Positions 48,801 through 58,382 of a DNA stretch of 64,000 bases are shown here, piece by piece. Location: NCBI RefSeq assembly GCF_964204865.1, contig NC_135263.1:11329426-11393425 (forward strand), written 5' to 3'. The notes under the pieces were generated by a model. The model had not been told where the DNA came from. It saw only the letters and a program-made list of their open reading frames with translations, and did no database searches. Position 1 is the first letter of the stretch. Every line of letters starts with the position of its first letter. Made by a program: the position numbers and the translations under genes. The stretch comes from Styela clava (lineage: Eukaryota > Chordata > Ascidiacea > Stolidobranchia > Styelidae).

Positions 48801-49659
48801 AAAAAGCCTTTTAGTGGCTTCAACCATTTTTCAGTATTGGAAATGTAAAATCAGTTGGTCCATTAGTTCGGAGAAAAGCTATTTATTCCAATTGCAACAA
48901 TCACTCTGATTCAAATTACAATAATTTAGCAACATTGAGAATTTACCATTTAATTGTCGTACATTCAAAATTTATCATTTTTTAAGATTTCGACCATGAT
49001 TCCAGCCTTAACAGGCCCCCTTATATTTGGAAGCCACATATTAGTTGCATACATCTGGTTTACAGTTATTGTTCTCAACACAGTAAACGCTCACAGCGGA
49101 TATCATTTCCCTGTGATCCAATCAAGCGAAGCTCACGATTATCACCATTTGAAGTAAGTAAGGATTCTGGCATCGATCTTTTGGGATCATGGTAATGCTG
49201 AAAATAGCCACGTGCTCGATTCTCATACCATCCACGTTCATGTTTTTTCTCGTTGTGTGTATTTACTGCAAAACTATTTCAGACCTATTTTAGGGGTGGC
49301 ATAATTTGTGTTGAACTCAAAACGAAAAGTTGTAAATACTTGAAACCCAAATATCCTTAATCTTTTTACGCACCAGTTTCGAATATTTTACGCACCGAAT
49401 CTCAATTTGATTTTTATATTTTTCAATTTCAATCATTTTATGGTCATATTAGGAAATTATTGCATAAACATTGTCCTTCTTCGTTTTGTATAGATTTAAC
49501 GAAATGTTCGGAGTGTTGGGAATATTGGATCATCTACATAACACTGACACCAAGTTTCGGTTATCCATACAATGCAAAAGAAATCAGACATTTTTCAGTC
49601 TCACGCCCATCAGAAAACTAATCCCGGACTTCAACTGCAAGAGGCCGAAGCAAGAATAA
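45865..49659 (+). CDS. FAXDC2-like: Fatty acid hydroxylase domain-containing protein 2-like, copy 4
   Basis: Exons: 45865-45991, 46817-46935, 47709-47914, 48102-48207, 48987-49153, 49494-49659, giving 296 residues. It is very similar to copy 3 in exons and introns, and begins MNFSDAQNTTGYLWIDSRKF. Boxes HRFLHVP, HKMHHQW, AHSGYH and HDYHHLK are intact. It differs from copy 3 by small substitutions and a few-residue shorter tail. The intron before 47709 holds a hAT-type MITE absent from copy 3, whereas copy 3 has insertions near 41399-41615 and 42197-42375 absent here. Expected membrane-bound di-iron hydroxylase; substrate unknown. Confidence 0.9.
47310..47575. mobile_element. hAT-type MITE in FAXDC2-like copy 4 intron
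   Basis: The left end CAGTGGTGGGATTCAGAA and the right end, reverse-complemented CAGGCGTGGGATTCAGGG, are imperfect inverted repeats, each followed inward by an AGAACAGGTTC or GAACGGGTTCG-type motif. Flanking 8-mers match only weakly. It is absent from the equivalent intron of copy 3, so it inserted after the duplication. Confidence 0.7.
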
Positions 49660-50569
49660 TCAACTCGCAATTGTGTTTCGGTGCAAAAATCTTATAGTTG
49701 GTGTAGTTTGTTGGTGGTTCGTTCATAATAGTATCACAAGTGTAACAAGAGAATAATGCTCAATTATATTGACAAGAAGGTCAAATGACTAATATAAAAT
49801 GTCAGTCAAATTTTGAAAGTATTATACCGCGTATCATGAGAAATTGGTGAATAAAAAAAAATCGGAAAAATTGGGTGAAAAATATTGAGCCTAATAAGAC
49901 TTATGGGCCTGATAACGACGTGTGTCCAATCACTAATTAATTAATAACTCGCTAATTATAAGACATAATCCATCCAAAATCAATAGGCTTCTGATCCGAG
50001 CTATGATGAATGCACATGCAAAATTTGGAGCAGATTTAACCTCGCTTTCGTGAGATATCGCGTGCATCTAACACACAGACAGACAAATACCTATCAACAT
50101 ACTTACCGATCTTAAGATCGATAAGTAACAACCGTTCTATAAAAACAAAAATAAAACGTTACAAAAGTAGATGGCTTGACTGGAAGAGATATTTGGCGTG
50201 TGATTATAGCTAGTGTAGCTTCACATGACATTATTGTTTCAATCTTTATGAAACTACGCGATGAGGAACTAGGATTAAATGCTAAAAACATAGGTTAAAC
50301 ACTATACTCGTAATGAGCGACGAAAACAAGTTATGGAGTGAGTTCTCAGTACTACGTAACCAGAGGCAATTTTCAAACTACGTCGTCGATTTTCGTTGAA
50401 GCGATTTTCAAAAATTCATAAGTAAAAAAGTTAGTCGACTTTCCGTAAATAGTAAGCGTCAAAAATTTTAAAAAATATACAGAAGCAAAATAATCAAACA
50501 AATTTTTTTTGTTGTTGTGAAAATCCATCTTTAAGTGCACTCTTGCAACTACTCTTGAATTGAATAGAT
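49660..50569. other. Spacer after FAXDC2-like copy 4
   Basis: To about 49800 it resembles the downstream region of copy 3. A near-palindrome TTACCGATCTTAAGATCGATAAGTAA lies near 50104. No gene recognised. Confidence 0.5.
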
Positions 50570-51101
50570 CAGGGGTCGGGAACCTATGGCTTGCGAGCCA
50601 TATATAGCTCTTTTGGTGACGGCATATGGCTCCGAGGAAAATCTGATATTGTAAAGCTAAGCTTACTATTGTTACGAGCTTTCAAATTCTTTACAGCCAA
50701 ATTTGGCAGAAAGTTTGCTAATACGTTTGGGAGCGCGCGCCCAGCGCATGTCTATGTTATCTAAGAGAATTACCAGACAAGCATTGTGACAAAACTAGGG
50801 GATTCTGGGACATATTTTGGGACAACACAAAGCGATAGAGTCGCGGAGCAATAGACAAAAGCCCTTCGTACGTTTGTGCGTACTAGTTACAGTATTTGTC
50901 ATACTTAAATCGGACTAGCTAGTTTTTGAAATACTACCGAAATGCCTAAACGAAAGAAGGGTGATGAGATTGTATTTGTTGACTTTTGAGTAAAAATTTC
51001 AGGCCTGATCAAGTGAAAAAATGCTATATGGCTCGCACGGAAATGCAGTTGAAAATATGTACCTTTTATGGCTCTAAGGTCAAAAAGGTTCCCGACCTCT
51101 G
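50570..51101. mobile_element. hAT-type non-autonomous element with perfect 8-bp target duplication
   Basis: The left end CAGGGGTCGGGAACC and the right end, reverse-complemented CAGAGGTCGGGAACC, are terminal inverted repeats. Perfect GAATAGAT duplications flank it (50562-50569 and 51102-51109). A short MPKRKKGDE-like start at 50942 may be the remnant of a transposase N-terminus, cut by a stop soon after. Confidence 0.88.
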
Positions 51102-52600
51102 GAATAGATCATATTTGCGCTTTGCATCTCGCAACACACGCCTCTTCGGCTTCATAAATCTCTTTAAAGCAATCACATCATTCAAAACATTCGGTTTAGA
51201 ACACAAATTGGACGAAGTACCATTAGTACTTTTAATTTTCTCAATGCCACCAAAGGGAAACTTATGATTGTGACGAAATGCTGATACATTTCGCTGCTTG
51301 AAACCCTGCTCAGTGAATTTCGTATTTAACACGGAACATACTGATTTGGGATGTATTACTTCTTCAACTGTGGTGGAGAAGATATATTTTCCCATGGGAC
51401 TACTTTTGGATGTAATACTACTTACCAAATCAGTAGACATCATACGATTACTTAAATGATGGCCATCTGTACTTTGGCACACTTTACCAACAACACCCCG
51501 TCCGAGTGGACCTTTTAGCATACGGCTCAGCTTCCAAACCAGATATTATTTCACGGGATCTGATTGCACTTGGCGCATTGGTGCCAACAAGCATCGTAAC
51601 AGGTAGATCAGACCGGTAGAGCATTAACTGCTCAGCCACATAAACTAGATGCTCATACTTCTTACAAACCTCAGATTTTAGAATTTAAGATCTCCCGACA
51701 GGGATCCCATTCCGAGTATATACTTTGGGAACAGACATGACATTTTTATGATCATAACTAGAGAATTGAATATTTTCCATAACTTTGCAACAAACCAAGT
51801 CAAAACAACTGGACATGGTAGATAAAGATACCGGGGTTAGAGATGTATCGGTATCGGCAATATCGGGCAATTTTTCGGTATCGGTTGTGTATCGGTATCG
51901 GCTAAATTTAGACCGATATTTTCAATATATTCAGCTTCTCAATATGATCCAGAATGTTTTGAAAATTAGGTTAGAATACTGATATTGGAATAATTTTTTC
52001 TTGGATAGATCGTGAACTATGAGCCATGTACGTCCCCACCTCTGCTTATAGAAACGGGAATCATATTCTGGCCTGTTTCTAGCCATTTATCAGCCAAACT
52101 GGCCCAATCAATTTGAGTATTTTTGCTGCCAAATTTTTGCAATAAAATATTTATTATTACATGGTAATTATAGTAAAATATATCAATCGAATATTAGTGG
52201 ATGTTCCGATGTGTAAAATATAAAATACGACGTTATATTAGCCCAAAATCCTGCGCACGTAATAATTCCGGTTTATTGTCAACATGAAAACATGTCGAAT
52301 GATCTTTATTGCACTTTCTGCAAGAAGCCAGGTTTTTGCATGCTTTTGCACTATGACCCTTGAACATTATAATTCCACAAGAATAACATAAAAAATTATC
52401 CCAAAACAGTTTCCTTCTTTTTACCAAGGAAATCTGTAAGAATATTTCACAATCAACAATTTTGTGTGGCCCATTACAACGCAAGCAACTATTTCGTGAC
52501 ACAATAAAAACATTAATTAGCTTATATTTCATCAAAATCCATTGATAGATGAGGTGTGGCCACCGCGTAGTATCAGAATGAATAGAAATGCACATCGCAC
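51102..52600 (-). pseudogene. BEL/Pao-like retrotransposon relic (gag zinc knuckles and protease-region remnants)
   Basis: On the minus strand, 52595-52233 encodes two or more closely spaced cysteine/histidine knuckles (CLRCNGPH, then CYSCG, GHSAKAC and CRKCNKDH), as at the end of BEL/Pao gag. Further along the same strand (about 51870-51500) short blocks such as LPVTMLVGTNAPS and the adjacent EAEPYAKRST resemble the post-protease region. Stops and frameshifts separate the pieces, and no reverse transcriptase or LTRs are visible. It is a dead fragment. Confidence 0.6.
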
Positions 52601-54413
52601 GCGCAATTCACTGCGTTTCATCTTTAGTGCCCGCTGTAGCATATTTTACCTGTTGCGGGGCTCTCGAAACACCATTTACCATTTTTTTTCTGTTTTATTT
52701 TAAGTGTGTCTGATATTATTTCAATTTGTAAAAGAGCATGACTCGATGCTAATTTTAACCTGAGATGTTTTATAAATTTAAAAACAGTAAACCAAAGATA
52801 AGACGGGCAGTTAGCACAAGAACAGAAAAGATCAATTTGATGAACCGTCTTCCAGTCTTAGTATTCTTCTACTGACAGCCAGAAATTTGGTTTGTAGAGT
52901 CACTCCTTTTGAATTATGTTATGTGTCTTGTCGCTGATAATTGCAACGCATTTTTGTTGTAAAAAGTAAACTATAACTAACCGCGATTAAAATCAGGATA
53001 TCATATTATTTGAATAAAACGCATTTTTCTTGTAAAAAGTAAACTATAATGAACCACGATTAAAATCGGGATAGCATATTATTTGCACATTCATTATCAC
53101 ATATTCGCACATTCATTCATCATTTTTTGCGGTAATAAGCCGGTCCTCATTAGTAGCCGTGGCGCAAGGGAAGAGTAAGGACATGGTCAAGCATCAGAGG
53201 GTGGGTTCCCAAACCTCCATAGGGTAGACTGAACTGTAAGGATACAACGAGCAAACAAGACAGGTCAACAAGCAGCAGGCCGGTCAAAAACGATAGAGTG
53301 AGGGAAGTCAGAAACAAGCGGAAGCTCAGCGCCTGTTTAAACCGAGTTGCAGGGAGGGGCCAGCAGACAAGACAGGTGCGGTCGAGGGAGGAAAGGGAAC
53401 CGAAGAGCAGCAACCGAGCAAACAGTTAAGGAGATAAAATGAAATGGAAAACATCAAGTCCAGCGATTTTAGTTATAGGCAATAGGGAAGCAATGAAAGA
53501 AGCAGCAGGCTGCCAATGAGATGGACCATCAGACGATGGGGAAGCAATAAAATAAGCAGCAGGCTGTCAATGAGAGAAAGTAGAACAAAGAGGGTACCGA
53601 GCAAACAGTTAAGGGGGAAGGAACAAAGGGGGAAAGGAAATGGAAAGCGGACATCAAGTCAGCGATCCTACGCAATGAGCAAAGTTACCAAATACCAAGT
53701 AATGATTTATTTGGCCGACCAGCTCGCAAGCAATTAAAAAGGAAAATAAAGCTAGCGCTATATATAAGAAACACTTTGAGCGATAATAGAGATCAGCGAA
53801 GCCCCAATGAACAAAAAGTAAGACGCGAATGTGGAAGAAAAATTATCGGGGGTGGCTGCAGCAGGGAGAAAAATTTCAAGGAGGTTTTGGATAGGGCTGG
53901 CCGTCGACTTTTGAGCTCTTCAGGCAATTGGCACATTGGAAAAGCACGACAACATGCAGTAGCATACTTTGTTCACATTCTGATAATAAAATATATTATA
54001 TTCATACTATTGTAATATTTCACGGAGTTTGTGAATCATTTAGAGCTTTGCTAACTTCTAAAAAATTCATTGCATTGAGTGTTGTTATTAGAGTAGTCTT
54101 TATTTATAAACAAAAATGCTTAATCGGAATCCACCAATCACTGTTTTTAAAAACAGTTTATAGATCTGTAAAATTAGCTAGACTGTTACAATAAATATTG
54201 AACCCTAGCAATTAAGGAGTATGAAAATTGAAAGTACACGAAGTGAGAAGAAAGGCATTTCTGTTTGAAAAGTTCCGGATTCGTAAACGCGCAAGCTGCG
54301 ATTTTCATTTCAAACTCCGCGAAGTGTTCCCTCAAAAACAACAGCGTAATGAACGTGGTGTGGATCTTGGTTGTTGCTGTTGCGTAATATCTATATTGAT
54401 TCTGACCAGTGTC
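52601..54413. other. Repeat-like spacer, purine-rich on the plus strand
   Basis: A short direct repeat occurs near 52945-53090 (GCATTTTTnTTGTAAAAAGTAAACTATAA twice). From about 53155 to 53900 the plus strand is unusually rich in A and G, with repeated AGCAGCAGGCTG and CGAGCAAACAGTTAAGG blocks. The start of this block has a tRNA-like A box (TGGCGCAAGGG at about 53159) and a weak B box (GGTTCCCAAACC at about 53203). Open frames here have low-complexity composition and I do not support them as genes. Confidence 0.45.
53155..53760 (+). repeat. Possible SINE-headed repeat with internal purine-rich duplications
   Basis: The first ~60 bases look tRNA-derived (A box TGGCGCAAGGG, imperfect B box GGTTCCCAAACC). 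The body repeats GGGGAAGCAATnAAAnnAGCAGCAGGCTG-type and ACCGAGCAAACAGTTAAGG blocks at about 53414 and 53598. Family unknown. Confidence 0.35.
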
Positions 54414-56551
54414 ATGCTATCACCGCTGAGGGAGCTACTTCAGCAATATCAGTTGATCTTAGCAAGTTCGTCGAGTCAGAGAAAAGCGATCTGGAGACAG
54501 ATTGTAAGTTTCCCTCCTGAGTACCGGTACTAACTATTTTTATAGTGTGCTATATTGGGCCAGGCCTATGTTTATTCAAACCTGGTTATTCTGAAGCGCA
54601 AGCAAATAACAAAGTTCAAAAATGGTGTAACAGGTTTGATTCCATGCTTAAACCTATATAAATTAACGTATTAAGATACATACTGCCCAGTGCCCACTCG
54701 AGCAACATAGACTATTTTAGGCGCGCTCAACCATGCTCGAACTCGGTGTGCTTATTTCAGGGTTTGAAATTCACGACAAAAGCGTCACCATTTGACGAAG
54801 AAAGTGTAAATCCGAATGATTTCGCGGATGCATCAAAATTTGTGGAATATCTTGCACATCACAAAGCGGAGGCAATTGTCAGAGATTTAGAAAGAAATGA
54901 ACAATTGAAAACAATCGTAGTTGGTGCCGACACTGTAATCGTGAGTTGAGTATAATTTTAGCTCTTTTATTCAAAATCGTCCATTTTTCAAAATATGCGC
55001 CAAATCTACTGCAATATTGTATGAGCCCAACCTGCCCAAGTAATTCTTTCACAATTAGGGTTCAAAAGGTTGCTACTTAAGTGATTATGTATTAATTAAC
55101 ATGAATATTACAAAGAGATTTGTTGCGCTCAACACCATTTTGTGATAGATTATGATAGAATTTATCATCCACGTACGGGCGCCATAGGGCACGGAAACCT
55201 CGACGTTGACAGAGAATTCACTCATAGACGTATCAGAAAGATTTACATCCTTGTTCGTCCGTGTTTAAACCTTCATTGTAGATTTGTCTCGTATTGAGAA
55301 TATGTAATCCTCGCTTGAAAATAACGCACCTGCATATTAGCACACACTAGGGAGTGTCTGCCTGTACACATCATCGCAGTTTGACGTGTAAGACGAATTA
55401 TGGCTCTGTTGTGACCTTAGGGACCCACATTTTGTTGTTTGTTGGCTTATTTATACTTTTTATGTCAGCTAAATTGATCACACGCTACCGATTCACATGT
55501 TTCTATTCCAAAGTCTCTATAACTCAACTTTTTCACGATTACAATTCATATTGATAAAACAACGGGTAAAAACTTTTATCTTTTCTTGTTATTGTTTTTA
55601 TTGGTGTTGTTGGTTTTTTAATACTGTGCAACAATTACGATCATTGGTTGACTTTACCCTATGGAAAATTTACTCAATGGAAAATTACATTAGTGATTAT
55701 TAAGACTACTATATTGGTATGTACACAGGTTGACAATGGAAAAATAATTGGAAAACCACATACGCATGCTAAGGCAATAGAAACACTGACTCGCTTGAGT
55801 GGGCGAACACACAATGTGTTTACTGGAGTATCTATTATTCTTGTATCCAGTTTGCAAAATAAGGAAGGAAATAGAGAAGCGTCATTTGTTTCTAGAACAG
55901 AGGTGGAATTTGCATCTTTATCCGAGGAAACAATAAAAAGCTACGTGCAGTCTGACGAACCTCTGTGAGCTATTATAAATTTCCGGTCTTAGAAATGATG
56001 CAATCTGTTTTTCTTCCTGGATTTATTCTAAAAATATTAATTATGTTAATTTCGCTCCGATGAGATATCATATTCCACAGCAAAACCAGTAACGAAAATG
56101 AAGTGGGTTTTTGTTTATCGCAATTTATCATTCTTCGCTGTAAATGCAAATTATATCAAAGCTGGGCACAATAAATGCATTTTATTCTGTAGTTTAAGAT
56201 AAATATACGAAATGCACTTCTATTTCACTTAAGAAACTTCCAAGTTTTCACAGGGGTACATTTTTTGTCGGTGGTGTCATGAGAAATCTTTTGCGGTGAT
56301 GCTGTATCAAAAACCGGCTCTAAATCAATTTACTAAACAATATAATTTACTGATAGATTGGGAAAGTTTGGAGTCATTGTTTATGATCATATTTTATAAA
56401 CAGGAATAAAGCCGGTGCATATGGTATTCAAGGATTGGGTGCAACTCTGGTGAAAAGTATAAAGGGAGACTACTACAACGTGGTTGGATTTCCAATTCAA
56501 GAATTTTGCGAGAAACTAGAAATACTGTTGAGAACTTGTAAATCAGAATGA
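54414..56551 (+). CDS. ASMTL-like: Maf/ASMTL-N type nucleoside triphosphate pyrophosphatase
   Basis: Cytosolic Maf-family pyrophosphatase, expected to hydrolyse dTTP/UTP or modified nucleotides to monophosphates (house-cleaning). Exons: 54414-54503, 54761-54940, 55729-55964, 56404-56551, giving 217 residues, the usual size of a free-standing Maf protein. Family motifs are present: [11 protein letters not shown] at the N-terminus, VVGADTVI with the catalytic Asp, [14 protein letters not shown], and [29 protein letters not shown]. The start at MLSPLREL matches Maf/ASMTL starts, although the frame is open further upstream. The ASMT-like methyltransferase domain fused to Maf in vertebrate ASMTL is not found downstream in this window. 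Confidence 0.92.
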
Positions 56552-58382
56552 AATATATCTACACTGACTGGAATTAAAGTATTCACGCCGCCAGAACCGT
56601 TATCTTAGCTGACTTAGCTAATCACCATTCAACATGTAGCGATAAATTCTCAAGGAAATTTGTAGCGAATAAGATTCGATTGCCAAGTCGACTAAGCATA
56701 AGTCATTTACGGCAAACAAATGCTAAAGTACATTATTCTGATCGGCATTTGAAATATGACATCTCATTAGCCTTGTTTATCAAGTTACCTTATTGTCACA
56801 AGCCCGAAGTCCACTCCATTTGAATAGACTGGGTTGTTAAAGCGCGGTCTAACGTCGACAGCAATTCCGTATTGTTATATGGACTATAGACTAGTCGCAT
56901 CGGTGGTTAAGGCTTTGGGTCAAGGGTTAAAGCGTGACTGAACTTTTTTTTACAAAACCTGGTATACTGTATTTGGGAAGTTAACATTACTATAATGTAA
57001 TATCCAAATCTTACTGTATTGCCTGATGTCTTTATTCAGTACAATTCAAAAATTATCTATTTGTTCATGTGTACTCTACGATACGAGGTCCTGTGTATGA
57101 CTTAGTTTTGTACGGGAAATTAGAATTAGATGGAGTTATGTTCCAAAAAGCAAAAGTGGAAAACAGTAAACCCCGTGCTAAAACTAAATTTAATCACAAT
57201 CTCTACAAATTTCTCGAGCTATTTTTTGCTGAAACGTCAAAATGTGATTTTAGTTCGGCTGTGGCACATCAGGCGGGTCTGGTGGAGTTACCCAATGGTC
57301 CGGATTTGGCCCGCAGGCCGTAGTTTGCCCATGTCAGATCTAGACTGTGGCACAGCATAGTCATAGAAAATTTGCTTCATACATTTATTTTTGCCGCTCA
57401 ACAGACATGTAGATTTAGACGAAAACTGAGTAAATCTATCGAAAAAACGTTCAACTGTATTTTGACAAACTGAAACTCGGTTTGATACTGGAAGCCTATA
57501 GAAATTCAAACAGAAAAGAGCTTAGGAGGTACAGGTTGTATCGATCTTCTATTGTACAGACTATCGAAATATGAAAAAGAAATTATCTTCCTCTGGTAAT
57601 AACCTAATAAGCCTATTTTTTACTCAGATTTTTTAATATTTTCTCGACGCCCGCCCTCTATTAAAATGAACGGAAACGTGGTAGAAAACAATAAAATTAG
57701 CTCGTGCAGAAATCTGCATAAAATCATCCCAACTCTGTTTATCATGCAACATAAAACTAAGGATATTAATCCCACGCAAAATAAAACATTTTCATTGTGT
57801 TGCTTATAAATTTCGCTGTATGCTGTATGGAATCACAATTTCAAAAAAGTCGACGACGATACTGAACAGAATTAACAAAAAGCACGGTAAGATGGTTTTT
57901 AATGTTCTATGTGAGATATCTTTCCACAAAACTGTTTGCAATGTGATTTATGTCCAAGCAGATCTTCTGAACAAACATGCCGATGAGCAATGCTGGGTTA
58001 CCTTACTTGAATTCATTAAATTATGCAGATATCATTAACCAGCCAATTTTTAGCGTTCATTGTTTTCTCTAATTTATATTTAAAAAAATGGTTATTTTGT
58101 GCTGACGACGGTCTAATAAAATTACAATATATAAATATATATCAGCTATATATATATATTCGGTTTATTTTTTTTGTATTTATAAACTTTAAGAATATTC
58201 CCCCATCGTGCTCAAAACTTCATCCAATGGTGAACAAAAACAATATATTAATTAGTCTGAGACTTAAAGTTTTGAATTTTCTCAAATCATTTTGAGGGCG
58301 CACATGCTTTCTCATACATATTCTGTCTACAGAAACGATTCTTGGTTTATCGAAGCGTTTTTATTTTGTTTCTAGGTTAAAA
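56552..58382. other. Spacer with hAT-end fragment and a segment duplicated downstream
   Basis: A fragment near 57265-57330 contains GGCCCGCAGGCCGTAGTTTGCCC, the same hAT-end type as 25781-26088. The stretch about 57650-57990 resembles 62010-62370. The open frame at 57820-58038 falls in this repeated stretch and is not supported. The last few hundred bases should hold the promoter of the peptide gene. Confidence 0.5.

Noticed and set aside
51785-51982. Open frame with TATCGG repeats
   Set aside because: Low-complexity TATCGGTATCGG repeat rather than coding sequence.
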